Notes: generated by a model not told the origin, from the sequence alone. DNA of 64,000 nt from Terribacillus saccharophilus (GCA_900110015.1 FOCD01000002.1:62001-126000), one strand, 5' to 3'; positions 19,839-28,480 are shown, numbered from the stretch's first letter. Made by a program: numbers and translations.

Positions 19839-20701
19839 TTGCCGATTTCCTTCAATTTGAATTTTTACGAAACACACTATATACCGGTCTGCTGATCGGC
19901 TTGATTGCCCCATTACTGGGCTGTTTTATCGTCGTACGCAGACTATCCTTGATTGCAGATGCACTATCGCACGTAACGTTAGCTGGTATTGCATTTGGTC
20001 TGTTGCTGGAGAAGAAACTGGCAACACCTGTGATTTCCCCGTTTTATGCAGGCCTCGGGTTCTCAGTCCTTGCTTCCCTGCTAATTGAGAAGCTTCGGAA
20101 TATGTTCCGCAATTTCCAGGAAATTGCGATTCCGATCATCCTTTCTGGCGGAGTTGGCTTGAGTGTCATTTTCATATCTTTGGCCAATGGTTTTACGACA
20201 GATCTGTTTTCCTATTTATTCGGTTCTGTATCTGCTGTCAGCAGTGAAGATTTGCGTGTTATTGTGATCATCTCGGTCATTGTCCTGCTTGTAATCGGTG
20301 TTCTCTACAAGCAGCTGCTCGTGCTTTCCTTTGATGAAGAGCATGCGCGCGTCAGCGGTTTGCATGCTAAAGCGATCCATTTCATCTTCATGCTGCTTGT
20401 TGCGCTTGTTATCGCAGCGAGCATACGGATCGTAGGTGTGCTGCTTGTCTCTGCTCTAATGACAATACCTGTAGCAGCAGCCATCCGGCTGGCCAAAGGG
20501 TTCAAACAGGCAATGGTACTGGCCATTATCTTTGGAGAGACTTCCGTAATTGTCGGTCTGTTTTCTGGTTATTATTTCGAAATACCACCAGGGGGTACCA
20601 TTGTTGTCGTATCCATCCTGATTCTTTTGTTAAGTTTTATCGTTCAAAAGCTGCTGCTTGCAAACAAACGAAAAACTGCATTCGAGAAAGGAGTTTCCTA
20701 A
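19835..20701 (+). CDS. znuB: Zinc ABC transporter permease
   Basis: 288 residues, with about eight to nine hydrophobic segments. Typical ABC-3 family stretches are GCFIVVRRLSLIADALSHVTLAG at the N-terminus and RIVGVLLVSALMTIPVAAA in mid-protein. It forms the zinc channel with the ZnuC ATPase. The start overlaps znuC (ATGA-type), indicating coupling. It is followed one base later by zur. Confidence 0.93.
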   Translation: MIADFLQFEFLRNTLYTGLLIGLIAPLLGCFIVVRRLSLIADALSHVTLAGIAFGLLLEKKLATPVISPFYAGLGFSVLASLLIEKLRNMFRNFQEIAIPIILSGGVGLSVIFISLANGFTTDLFSYLFGSVSAVSSEDLRVIVIISVIVLLVIGVLYKQLLVLSFDEEHARVSGLHAKAIHFIFMLLVALVIAASIRIVGVLLVSALMTIPVAAAIRLAKGFKQAMVLAIIFGETSVIVGLFSGYYFEIPPGGTIVVVSILILLLSFIVQKLLLANKRKTAFEKGVS

Positions 20702-20702
20702 A

Positions 20703-21119
20703 ATGCAAGTGAACGAGGGAATTGCAATTCTGAAAGAAAACGGTCATAAATATACCGATAAACGAGCGGATATCCTCACCTATTTCATTCATGCCAAAGG
20801 CTATCGAAGTGCAAAAGCCCTTCTTGCATATATGGAAACCAGCTATTCTGGCATCAGTTTGGATACCATTTATCGCAACCTCCGTCTTTTCGAACAACTG
20901 GAGCTGTTGGAATCTCGTGAGAAAAACGGAGAGAAGCTGTTTAAGATTGCTTGTAAAAGCGGTACGCACCACCATCATTTCATCTGTGAAAGCTGCGGGC
21001 TGACCAAACCGCTCCAGAAATGCCCGCTGCCAGTTTACACAGAAGAACTTGCAGATTATCATGTAAATACACACGCTTTCGAGCTTTATGGTCTTTGCCC
21101 GACGTGTCACAATCGCTAA
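20703..21119 (+). CDS. zur: Fur-family zinc uptake regulator Zur
   Basis: 138 residues. The N-terminal winged helix includes GISLDTIYRNLRLFEQL. His-rich THHHHFICESCG and C-terminal CPTC give the two CxxC pairs of the structural zinc site. Fur-family identity is clear; the zinc role follows from the operon with znuCB and from Zur-type boxes. The ATG at 20703 has GGAG seven bases upstream; an earlier in-frame ATG lies inside znuB without such a site. Confidence 0.92.
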   Translation: MQVNEGIAILKENGHKYTDKRADILTYFIHAKGYRSAKALLAYMETSYSGISLDTIYRNLRLFEQLELLESREKNGEKLFKIACKSGTHHHHFICESCGLTKPLQKCPLPVYTEELADYHVNTHAFELYGLCPTCHNR

Positions 21120-21132
21120 GGAGTCGATATAT

Positions 21133-21312
21133 ATGCCAATCATTACAGTTAAAATGCTGGAAGGCCGTACGGATGAACAAAAAGAACAAATGATCAAGAA
21201 AATGACCGACGTGATGGTTGAAACAACAGGCGCACGTGCCGAAGCAGTTTCTATTATCATCGAGGAAATGAACAAAGCAAATTATGGTGTCGCAGGAAAG
21301 CGTCTATCTTAA
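21133..21312 (+). CDS. 4-oxalocrotonate tautomerase family protein
   Basis: 59 residues, a single short tautomerase unit. Pro2 (Pro1 after Met removal) is the catalytic base, followed by IITVKMLEGRTDEQK. Arg residues around position 38 and the C-terminal VAGKRLS complete the pattern. Such enzymes form hexamers of small subunits; the physiological substrate is not known. GGAG precedes the ATG. It sits 13 bases after zur, so read-through from the zinc operon is possible. It ends at a terminator. Confidence 0.88.
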   Translation: MPIITVKMLEGRTDEQKEQMIKKMTDVMVETTGARAEAVSIIIEEMNKANYGVAGKRLS

Positions 21313-21318
21313 CGAAAA

Positions 21319-21350
21319 AGCAGCATACCCCTTGGGCATGCTGCTTTTTT
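21319..21350. terminator. Bidirectional terminator
   Basis: AGCAGCATaCCC pairs with GGGcATGCTGCT and is followed by seven T on the + strand; the minus strand also has a T-tract. It separates the tautomerase gene from the convergent VLRF1 gene. Confidence 0.85.
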
Positions 21351-22144
21351 TATAAAATCACTTCCTCCAGCACTTTCCGTTCCTCTTGCTCGAACAAGTT
21401 CTTACCTTCTGTGTGCTGGACCTGTTTCTGCATATAGCTTTCAATCAATTTGGCTTCATCTTTATTTCCGACGAGATGGATGCTTTTCCATTCTTTATCT
21501 TTTGCAAGCTTATCAAGATCTGGTGCCAGCGATTTATACCAACGCTTCTGGTTAGCTTCCAAACGGTTTTCGATCGTCTCCTTCTTCGATCCTTTTCCGC
21601 CCTTACCTTTAATAGATAACGCCCGCTGCGGACTTGCTTGCACCTTCCATTTCTCTGTATCTAAATCCATTTCATATAGCTTTGTATCATTTATTTTTCC
21701 TAAAACGGCATCAATTACTTTGACTTGATTTCTCTGTACCAGAATGACTCCTGATTCCGGGAATTTTTCATACAACGTTTGGAATTGCTGGAGCTTCGGC
21801 TCATCTTCCCAGTGAAACTCAGTCGTCACTGGCATCTGGAGACATTCAGCAAACCAAATATTATCCGCAGATGCAAATACTACGCAGCTTTTCTTCATAC
21901 TTTGACCGTTATCCTCCAAGAACAATTTCACCTTTTCTTTCACTTTCAAGAATTGCTCTAGCTCATCAGGGTCGTTCTTGAGATATGTTTCGAAATTCTT
22001 CAAACCATTCTTTACGTGAATCTTCCATTCGCCACCCGTCTGATCACGGTTGGCAGGATCGGTATTCACATACATACTAAGTACTTTCTGAGGATGGCGC
22101 TTGGCTTTTTGTGCGAGAGTCTCCATATTCTTTGCGTAACACAA
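21350..22144 (-). CDS. VLRF1-family aeRF1-type release factor-like protein
   Basis: 264 residues. The protein resembles the central domain of archaeal/eukaryotic release factor 1, as in the bacterial VLRF1 family: VLSMYVNTDPANRDQ at the N-terminus, then VILVQRNQVKVIDAVLG and KSIHLVGNKDEAKLIE. In eukaryotes the related Vms1/ANKZF1 proteins free stalled nascent chains; the Bacillus role is inferred. The start is a TTG at 22144, with GAGGAG ten bases upstream; the first ATG lies six codons later, too far from the site. A C-terminal stretch of basic and acidic residues is present. Confidence 0.75.
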   Translation of the reverse strand: MCYAKNMETLAQKAKRHPQKVLSMYVNTDPANRDQTGGEWKIHVKNGLKNFETYLKNDPDELEQFLKVKEKVKLFLEDNGQSMKKSCVVFASADNIWFAECLQMPVTTEFHWEDEPKLQQFQTLYEKFPESGVILVQRNQVKVIDAVLGKINDTKLYEMDLDTEKWKVQASPQRALSIKGKGGKGSKKETIENRLEANQKRWYKSLAPDLDKLAKDKEWKSIHLVGNKDEAKLIESYMQKQVQHTEGKNLFEQEERKVLEEVIL

Positions 22145-22297
22145 ACTGCAATCACTCCTCTTACAAATTTGCTTAGTGAAGTAAAACTAGCATATAGCTC
22201 TACATACCACATATAAGCTGCTTGAAACGTTAAAAAGGAATGAAATAAGGGAATGATGTTAAGATCGAACTATGTAACTCGAAGGCTGTGATAAATC

Positions 22298-22732
22298 ATG
22301 TTAAAGAGAACCCGTACACAAATCCTGCAATTTACGTCTATTGGCGTATTAAACGCTGCAGTCGACCTAGTCACGCTCAATTTATTACTACTTATCTGGC
22401 CAACGAAGAATAATCTCCTGCTGCTGCTCTTCAATACGATCAGTTATTTAGTTTGTATCTGGAACAGTTATTATTGGAACACAAGATTTACATTCCGCAA
22501 GCAGAAAAGATCTAGTAAAACCGAAAAAGGTCTGTTCTTCGCCCAAGCTTTGGTTGCATTAGTAATCAGCAATCTTGTCTTCATTGCAGGTCTAGCTGTC
22601 CTGCGCTCTATCACATTCGTGTCCTTCCCGGCATACATTGATAATAATATAGCCAAAGGAGCAGCGATGTTCCTCTCGTCGGCCAGCAGTTTTCTATTTA
22701 TGAAGTATCTTGTATTTAAAAGAAAAAAATAA
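22298..22732 (+). CDS. GtrA family membrane protein
   Basis: 144 residues with four hydrophobic helices. The segment LVCIWNSYYWNTRFTFRK between helices two and three is the GtrA hallmark. GtrA-like proteins are thought to help move lipid-linked sugars across the membrane in cell wall or teichoic acid glycosylation. The last helix ends with FLFMKYLVFKRKK. It stands alone and is followed by a long perfect terminator stem. The ribosome-binding site is weak. Confidence 0.88.
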   Translation: MLKRTRTQILQFTSIGVLNAAVDLVTLNLLLLIWPTKNNLLLLLFNTISYLVCIWNSYYWNTRFTFRKQKRSSKTEKGLFFAQALVALVISNLVFIAGLAVLRSITFVSFPAYIDNNIAKGAAMFLSSASSFLFMKYLVFKRKK

Positions 22733-22757
22733 GGCTGGGACAAAAACTTTTAGTATC

Positions 22758-22808
22758 AAAAAACCAAAACAATACCGGAAAGCATGATTGGTATTGTTTT
22801 GGTTTTTT
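22758..22808 (+). terminator. Long perfect-stem terminator after gtrA
   Basis: AAAAAACCAAAACAATACC (22758-22776) and GGTATTGTTTTGGTTTTTT (22790-22808) form a 19-bp perfect stem. It is preceded by AAGGCTGGGACAAAAAC, a phrase I recall as recurring at such intergenic sites in Firmicutes. Confidence 0.75.
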
Positions 22809-22837
22809 TGTGCTTCATCAAAGTATATAGTTAGGCT

Positions 22838-23110
22838 GCCGCTCCGGAAATACACTCCGCTTTCCTGCGGGCGGCTGGTGAGTCTCCTCGTGCATTCGCA
22901 CTGCGGGGTCTCACCTAGGCCTTCCTCCCGCGGGAGTCTCCGTGTATTTCCTACGCTAAGTTGCGTTACAGTCTCGCCTAGCGTAGGTAGAACACGGAGA
23001 CTCCTCGAAAATAAAAAGCAATTTTCTTCGTGCGAGGTGAAGACCCCGCAATGGCGATCTTTCCACGAGGAGACTGAGGCCGTGCCCGTGGAAAGCGGAG
23101 TGTTCTGCCG
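22838..23110. repeat. Long multi-stem palindromic intergenic repeat
   Basis: This 273-base piece fills most of the 22733-23176 gap and has no credible gene. Its left and right halves pair in consecutive blocks: CACTCCGCTTTCC (22853-65) with GGAAAGCGGAGTG (23090-102); AGTCTCCTCGTG (22881-92) with CACGAGGAGACT (23064-75); TGCGGGGTCT (22902-11) with AGACCCCGCA (23041-50); GGAGTCTCCGTGT (22933-45) with ACACGGAGACTCC (22992-23004); CCTACGCTA (22950-58) with TAGCGTAGG (22979-87). It is GC-rich compared with its flanks. From memory, similar elements recur in Bacillaceae genomes; no terminal transposon signature was found. Confidence 0.85.
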
Positions 23111-23176
23111 AAGCGGTGCTCAAAAGTATTATTTGTATTGAAGCACTGGCATTTTAGTATTGCTCCAGGCTTATTT

Positions 23177-24631
23177 TCATGCTTGGATATAAGTTGCACG
23201 TCGATCGACGAGTGCCTGGCTTGCATGGTCGAGATTACGAACATCTACTTGAATGCCGTATTCTCGGTATTTAAGCACTATCTTGTCTAGTGCTCCTACA
23301 GCTGAATCGTCCCATAATCTTGCTTCTTGGAAGTCCAGGACGATATGCTTGGTATTTTCCTGCTTCGGATCAAAGGAAGCAATGAAGTCGCTCACTGAAA
23401 CGAAGAACAGTTGTCCTCTTACGATATAGACCTTTTGTTCTCCTTGTACCGTTTCTTTAATATCCACTTTTGATATTTTGGCTGCAAAGAACACAGCGCT
23501 CATCAGTACCCCGATAATAACACCGACGGACAAGTTGTGTGTCCAAAGCACTGCTGCTACTGTCACAATCATGACTGCGGCATCTGTCAGCGGCATCCGA
23601 TGCAGATTACGCACCGATGACCAGTCAAACGTTCCGATACTGACCATGAACATGACTGCAACGAGTGCGCCCATCGGTATTTGGACCAAAACATCCTGAA
23701 AGACAATTATAAGCAGCATAAGAAAGGCACCTGCAATAAAGGTAGACAGACGGGTTCGGCCTCCTGCTTTTACATTGATGACAGATTGTCCGATCATCGC
23801 ACAGCCAGCCATTCCGCCGAAAAAGCCTGCAGCAATGTTGGCAATACCCTGACCGCGCGCTTCACGATTTTTATTACTGCCTGTATCTGTATATTCATCG
23901 AGCAGCTGGGCAGTCAGAAATGTCTCCATCAGCCCTACGATTGCTAAAGCAATAGCATACGGAAAGATAATCTGCAATGTTTCCATGTTAAAGGGAACGT
24001 CCGGAATCAGGAAAGAAGGCAGTGCTTGCTTAAGCTCGCCCATATCCCCCACCGTTTTTGTCGAACTATGTGTGAGTGCCGCAATTATAGTCATAATAAC
24101 AATTGCAACAAGCGGCGATGGAATAGCTTTTACAAAACGAGGCAGCACATAGATAATGACTAGTGCACCTGCTACGAAAGCATAGATTTGCCATGACTCT
24201 CCCTCAAAATGGACAAGTTGCGCAATAAAAATCAAAATGGCTAAACTATTAACAAAGCCAATCATGACTGGTCGAGGAATAAAAATCATTAATCTAGAAA
24301 CTTTGAAGACACCAAAGAAAATTTGGATGATACCGGTCAATATTGTCGTTGCAAAAAGATATTGTAACCCATGATCAGCGACAAGACTCCCCATTACGAG
24401 TGCCATCGCTCCAGTGGCTGCAGATATCATCGCTGGACGTCCGCCTGCAAACGCAATAACGATCGCAATACAGAAGGAGGCATACAATCCAACCATTGGA
24501 TCTACACCGGCAATAATGGAAAAAGCAATTGCTTCCGGGATAAGTGCTAAAGCAACTAAGACACCTGATAAAACATCCTTCGGGACATTGGAGAACCAAG
24601 CTTCTTTTATATTTGTAATCATGTACGACAT
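23177..24631 (-). CDS. SulP/SLC26 family anion transporter with STAS domain
   Basis: 484 residues. A membrane domain of about 10-12 spans has the SulP features: [20 protein letters not shown] at the N-terminus, and [23 protein letters not shown] in mid-protein. A C-terminal STAS domain (from about residue 400) contains [20 protein letters not shown]. Members carry sulfate, bicarbonate or other anions; the substrate is not told by sequence. Two ATGs are possible (24631, 24622); GGAG is three and 12 bases before them. It is a single gene with no terminator obvious before the repeat. Confidence 0.92.
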   Translation of the reverse strand: MSYMITNIKEAWFSNVPKDVLSGVLVALALIPEAIAFSIIAGVDPMVGLYASFCIAIVIAFAGGRPAMISAATGAMALVMGSLVADHGLQYLFATTILTGIIQIFFGVFKVSRLMIFIPRPVMIGFVNSLAILIFIAQLVHFEGESWQIYAFVAGALVIIYVLPRFVKAIPSPLVAIVIMTIIAALTHSSTKTVGDMGELKQALPSFLIPDVPFNMETLQIIFPYAIALAIVGLMETFLTAQLLDEYTDTGSNKNREARGQGIANIAAGFFGGMAGCAMIGQSVINVKAGGRTRLSTFIAGAFLMLLIIVFQDVLVQIPMGALVAVMFMVSIGTFDWSSVRNLHRMPLTDAAVMIVTVAAVLWTHNLSVGVIIGVLMSAVFFAAKISKVDIKETVQGEQKVYIVRGQLFFVSVSDFIASFDPKQENTKHIVLDFQEARLWDDSAVGALDKIVLKYREYGIQVDVRNLDHASQALVDRRATYIQA

Positions 24632-24749
24632 AAACTCCTATCTCTTAACTTACAGCAGGTTATTATACCATATTCTCTAGAACTGTTGCAGCTGTGTATA
24701 CCAGTTACCGAAACTGGACATATTGTATAAAAAAAGCAGCAGGTGAACA

Positions 24750-25196
24750 ATGATGAAACATGTCAAAGCCATACTTCTGAAAGGAATATTCGCCTTCGCG
24801 ATCCTTTATCTCTTCGCAGGTTTAATCTATCAATTATCTTTTACGAAGGTAGTTCAGCTGACAGCGGTCCTGACTGTTATCAGCTACTTAATCGACATGC
24901 TATTGCTGCCAGGCAAAACAAACAAGGCGACAGGATGGCTTGATTGTATTTTCTTTACCATTGTCAGCTGGATGCTCATTGTTTTAGCGGCTGATGGAAG
25001 CGTACATCCATTAATAGGCGCAATTCCAGCAAGCTTGATCCTAGCATGGATGGATGGGACTTTTTTGCATGCTTATGTACGTAAATATGTGATCAGAAAT
25101 GGCAGAGATCAGTATTATAATGTCATATTTCTAGATCAGTTTCGTGCGAAAATCGCTGGGGATCTGCCTATACGCGGTCCACATAAAGATTCCTGA
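24750..25196 (+). CDS. DUF2512 (YndM-like) membrane protein
   Basis: 148 residues with four hydrophobic segments, the last followed by a soluble tail. The pattern KAILLKGIFAFAILYLFAG, then VISYLIDMLLLPGKTNKAT and LDCIFFTIVSWM, fits DUF2512 proteins such as B. subtilis YndM, of unknown function. GGTGA precedes the ATG; the second ATG directly after is also possible. It is monocistronic and closed by a perfect bidirectional terminator. Confidence 0.8.
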   Translation: MMKHVKAILLKGIFAFAILYLFAGLIYQLSFTKVVQLTAVLTVISYLIDMLLLPGKTNKATGWLDCIFFTIVSWMLIVLAADGSVHPLIGAIPASLILAWMDGTFLHAYVRKYVIRNGRDQYYNVIFLDQFRAKIAGDLPIRGPHKDS

Positions 25197-25214
25197 TGCC
25201 AATGGCATGAAGAA

Positions 25215-25247
25215 AGCCCGTGGAGATTACTCCACGGGCTCTTTTTT
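25215..25247. terminator. Bidirectional terminator between DUF2512 and fabH genes
   Basis: AGCCCGTGGAG and CTCCACGGGCT form an 11-bp perfect stem with loop ATTA. T-tracts flank it on both strands. Confidence 0.9.
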
Positions 25248-26232
25248 ATGCTTTTGGATCCCATTTGATGATGATACCACATTCGGTTAGACCGCCGCCG
25301 AATCCGTATAGTAACATTGTATCGCCATCTTTGACTTTGTTTTCCTGTAAAGCGAAATCAAATGCCAATGGAATTGTCGCAGAAGATGTATTACCTGCGT
25401 ATGCCATACTTGTCAGTGTTTTCTCAACTGGATAGTCCAGACGATCACAGATAGATTCTACCATCCGCATATTGGCGCTATGCGGGATGAACCAATCAAT
25501 ATCATCCAGTGACATATTTGCTTCTTCAACTAGTTTCTTAACACCCTTTGGCACACCAGAAACGGCCCATTTATACACTTCGCGTCCGTTTTGAACCAAT
25601 TTCCCTGGGTTAGTAAGCTCTTCACCGTTCAATTTAGTGGACAGGCCTGTTTGGTAGAGATGGCGACCGCCCTCTCCTTTGGTTCCCATATGGAAACCAA
25701 AGAAGCCAGGATTTTCAGCATCGTACTCTACTAATGCAGCTCCAGCGCCGTCTCCAAATAGAATACAGCTTGTACGATCCGTATAATCTGTAATTTTGGA
25801 CAATGTTTCTCCGCCCAATACAAGCACTTTCTTATGCAAACCAGATGAAACCAATCCGTTTGCCATATGCAGCCCGTAAACAAAGCCGGCACATGCGCCG
25901 CCCAAATCGATAGCACCTGTGTTTTTCAATCCAAGTCTTGCTTGCAGCTGACTTGATACACTTGGGAATTTGTATTCACCTGTCACCGTAGCAACAAGAA
26001 TCAAGTCCACATCATCTAGTGACTTGTTGAAGTTCTTCGCAAGGTTTCTTGCAGCATTTTCACATAGATCTGTTACATATTCATCTTCAGCAGCAATTCT
26101 TCTTTCTTTGATACCTGTACGCTGCACAATCCATTCATCGGAAGTATCGACCATTTTTTCAAAATCTGCATTGGTCAATACCTTTTCCGGGATATATGTT
26201 CCTATTGCTGTTACACGTGCTTTGGATTCCAT
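25246..26232 (-). CDS. fabH: Beta-ketoacyl-ACP synthase III (FabH)
   Basis: 328 residues. FabH starts fatty acid synthesis by joining acetyl- or branched acyl-CoA to malonyl-ACP. The catalytic triad is Cys114 (GGACAGF), His251 (IPHSANMRM) and Asn281 (AYAGNTSS). The ATG at 26232 has AAGGAGG at eight-base spacing; an upstream ATG at 26262 has none. It stands alone, not next to fabF, as B. subtilis fabHB (yhfB) does. A FapR-type box lies at 26277-26293. Confidence 0.94.
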   Translation of the reverse strand: MESKARVTAIGTYIPEKVLTNADFEKMVDTSDEWIVQRTGIKERRIAAEDEYVTDLCENAARNLAKNFNKSLDDVDLILVATVTGEYKFPSVSSQLQARLGLKNTGAIDLGGACAGFVYGLHMANGLVSSGLHKKVLVLGGETLSKITDYTDRTSCILFGDGAGAALVEYDAENPGFFGFHMGTKGEGGRHLYQTGLSTKLNGEELTNPGKLVQNGREVYKWAVSGVPKGVKKLVEEANMSLDDIDWFIPHSANMRMVESICDRLDYPVEKTLTSMAYAGNTSSATIPLAFDFALQENKVKDGDTMLLYGFGGGLTECGIIIKWDPKA

Positions 26233-26276
26233 ATTATCTGCCTCCTTCACATCTGCCTCCATTATACCATCTAGTT

Positions 26277-26293
26277 TTAATACCTGGTACTAA
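26277..26293. promoter_or_regulatory. FapR box upstream of fabH
   Basis: On the minus strand TTAGTACCAGGTATTAA is a 17-bp near-palindrome matching the FapR operator of Bacillus (TTAGTACC core). A -10 box TATAAT lies at 26266-26261, so bound FapR would cover the -35 region. Malonyl-CoA releases FapR in known systems. Confidence 0.8.
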
Positions 26294-26303
26294 AAAGCGA
26301 AAT

Positions 26304-27443
26304 TTAATTATCTTTTTTCTCGGCATGAGAAGCCAGAAGCTCTAAAACTGCATCGTCCATTGGCGGGTTATGCAATCCAGCACGCACGTCTCGATAATGC
26401 TGTTCAAACGGTTGAGTCTTGGAAAGGCCTCTGCCGCCAGCAATACGCATTGCCAAGTCAACAACCTTAACAGCAGCTTTTGTTGCATTCACTTTTACTG
26501 CTGCAAGCTCCGGCCCCATCGTATGCCGCTTCTCAGGATAGCTATCCCACAAGCTGGCAACATGATACATAAAATGTCTGGCTTGCATTAGTTCTAGGTC
26601 CATTTCTCCTATTTTCTCACGGATATGAGCTACACTGATAATTGGTTTATCCAAAGTGTTTGGCTGAAACTCTTTAGCAAATCGAACAGCTTCATCGCGT
26701 GCACTTTTGGCAATACCTAAATAACAGGCTGGTATATGCAGTAATGATCCCTTTGGTCCAGGTTTTTTTCTGCCTCTTTCTACGTAGCAATTTGCCGGTA
26801 CTCTTACTTGCTCTAAAATTAAATCGTCACTACCGGTTGCACGCATCCCCATCGGGTTCCACGTTTTTTCGACACGAACACCATTTATTTCCCTGGCAAT
26901 TAAAAAGCTTCCGACAGCATCATCTTCTTCTACATAAGCTGTAACTAAATAATAATCCAGATCAGCTGCCATAGATGTGAATGTCTTACGTCCAGTAAGT
27001 ATATATTCATTGCCGTCCCGTACTGCTTTCGTTTCAGGAATACCTCCTCTTGTAGGACTTCCCGTTTTCGGCTCGGAGGCTGCGCGATTGACAATTTTAC
27101 GCTCTTGAATAACTTCTTTCAGGAACTTTTCAAACATACCATCTGGCCAATTCGAATTTTCGCATAAGTCCTGCATCGTACTCAAGTGCCATCCTACGGA
27201 TAGTGCTGCAGCCCCATCACCGGCGGCTACTGCCTCCTGAGCTAATAGAAAATCATGAAGATTCGCTCCATCTCCTCCTTGTGCTTTCGTGACAGTCAGC
27301 AGAGTATAAGCCGTTGTTCGGAAAGCCTCAACCACTTGTGGTGCCAGCTGTGCCTGTTCATCACCTATCTGCTTATATTTCTTTGCCACCTTGGCTACTT
27401 GTTTCGCTTTAGTAAGTATATGTTCTTTATTAGCAATAATCAT
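26304..27443 (-). CDS. Acyl-CoA dehydrogenase family protein (YdbM-like)
   Basis: 379 residues, with the acyl-CoA dehydrogenase layout: helical N-terminal domain, middle beta domain (YILTGRKTFTSMAADLDYYLV), and C-terminal helical domain (AMRIAGGRGLSKTQPFEQHYRD). The AGGRG motif and final Arg-rich loop bind FAD. Substrate specificity is not clear and no electron-transfer partner lies nearby. The ATG at 27443 has GAGGAGG upstream; in-frame ATG at 27458 precedes that site. It lies upstream of fabH on the same strand, 71 bases away, but fabH has its own promoter. Confidence 0.88.
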   Translation of the reverse strand: MIIANKEHILTKAKQVAKVAKKYKQIGDEQAQLAPQVVEAFRTTAYTLLTVTKAQGGDGANLHDFLLAQEAVAAGDGAAALSVGWHLSTMQDLCENSNWPDGMFEKFLKEVIQERKIVNRAASEPKTGSPTRGGIPETKAVRDGNEYILTGRKTFTSMAADLDYYLVTAYVEEDDAVGSFLIAREINGVRVEKTWNPMGMRATGSDDLILEQVRVPANCYVERGRKKPGPKGSLLHIPACYLGIAKSARDEAVRFAKEFQPNTLDKPIISVAHIREKIGEMDLELMQARHFMYHVASLWDSYPEKRHTMGPELAAVKVNATKAAVKVVDLAMRIAGGRGLSKTQPFEQHYRDVRAGLHNPPMDDAVLELLASHAEKKDN

Positions 27444-27500
27444 ACCGAACCTCCTCATCTATCTTCTCTATTTTAGTGAAAAGAATAAGAGAATACAAAA

Positions 27501-27524
27501 AAACCCGCTCAAGAGAGCGGGTTT
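27501..27524 (-). terminator. Terminator of the qox operon
   Basis: AAACCCGCTC and GAGCGGGTTT form a 10-bp perfect stem around AAGA. On the minus strand a T-tract follows. It lies just after qoxD. Confidence 0.88.
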
Positions 27525-27530
27525 TATGTG

Positions 27531-27851
27531 TTACATACTCATACCCATGTGCATGTGACCAGAAGTCATCAGCCAGTATGTGCCGACAATGATGACGATA
27601 GCGATGAAGAATCCGAAAAGTGTGTTCCCGGAAATCAAACCACCGTCTTCTCCTTCAGTCATGTGCATGAACATAACAAGCTGCAAGGCAGCCTGGATAA
27701 CAGCGAAAATCAAGATAATGATGAAGATCGTTGTTGATGACCAGTCTGTCCATAGCGCTGTTGCGAAGGCTACAAGTGTCAACGCGATTGAGATCAAGAA
27801 TCCGATGATATGCTTCCAAGGGAAATGTCCTTTTTTCGTTTGTTGACTCAT
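27531..27851 (-). CDS. qoxD: Cytochrome aa3 quinol oxidase subunit IV (QoxD)
   Basis: 106 residues with three transmembrane helices; the segment HIIGFLISIALTLVAFA and the later FAVIQAALQLVMFMHMTEGEDG are characteristic of the CyoD/QoxD family. It is a small accessory subunit needed for assembly of the quinol oxidase. It follows qoxC by one base and is the last gene of the operon, before a terminator. A His/Met-rich C-terminus (HMHMGMSM) is present. Confidence 0.94.
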   Translation of the reverse strand: MSQQTKKGHFPWKHIIGFLISIALTLVAFATALWTDWSSTTIFIIILIFAVIQAALQLVMFMHMTEGEDGGLISGNTLFGFFIAIVIIVGTYWLMTSGHMHMGMSM

Positions 27852-27852
27852 A

Positions 27853-28464
27853 TTAATTCACCATCCCCATCAAGTAAACGCATGTGAAGATAAAGATCCA
27901 CACAACATCTAAGAAGTGCCAATAGAGACTAGAGATAAAGACTTTTGAAGCAGTTTTTGGTGTAAGTCCTCTTCTTGCAAGTTGGATCAAAAGAAGAATG
28001 ATCCAGCCAATACCGATTGATACGTGTAAACCGTGCGTACCAAGTAAGATGAAGAACATAGACCAGTGTGCACTAGTTCCTAGTGTAACACCTTCATGTA
28101 CGTAATGTACGAATTCATAAAGCTCATAGCCAATAAATCCTGCACCTAGGATGAGTGTAATGATCATCCAGGCAATAACGCCTTTTACATTGTTCGCACG
28201 CATTTCGTGAATCGCTAGTCCGCAAGTGAAGCTACTTGTAAGAAGCAACATTGTCATAATCATGACTAGGCCAGCTTCGAACATCTCGATTGATGTTGGT
28301 CCGTCGCCTACACGTGATTGTAACGCGAAATAAGACGCGAATAGTGTCGAGAACAAGGCGATCTCTGCACCAAGGAAGGTCCAGAAACCGGTGATGTTCA
28401 ATCGGCCGGCTTCTGATTGATATTCCAATGGAGCGTTGGGGTTCACATTGTGATCATGTGCCAT
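27853..28464 (-). CDS. qoxC: Cytochrome aa3 quinol oxidase subunit III (QoxC)
   Basis: 203 residues with five transmembrane helices, as in the CyoC/QoxC form of subunit III. Marker stretches are GFWTFLGAEIALFSTLFASY, GTHGLHVSIGIGWI and a last helix with YWHFLDVVWIFIFTCVYL. Subunit III stabilises the oxidase core. GGAGG precedes the ATG. It lies 16 bases after qoxB. Confidence 0.96.
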   Translation of the reverse strand: MAHDHNVNPNAPLEYQSEAGRLNITGFWTFLGAEIALFSTLFASYFALQSRVGDGPTSIEMFEAGLVMIMTMLLLTSSFTCGLAIHEMRANNVKGVIAWMIITLILGAGFIGYELYEFVHYVHEGVTLGTSAHWSMFFILLGTHGLHVSIGIGWIILLLIQLARRGLTPKTASKVFISSLYWHFLDVVWIFIFTCVYLMGMVN

Positions 28465-28480
28465 TTCTTCACAACCTCCT

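Noticed and set aside
20637-21275. 212-residue open frame on the minus strand over znuB/zur
   Set aside because: Antisense to zur and znuB, no family resemblance; shadow frame.
22788-23244. Open frames of 117 and 88 residues across the palindromic repeat
   Set aside because: They arise from the GC-rich inverted repeat and have no start signals; the opposite frame runs into sulP.
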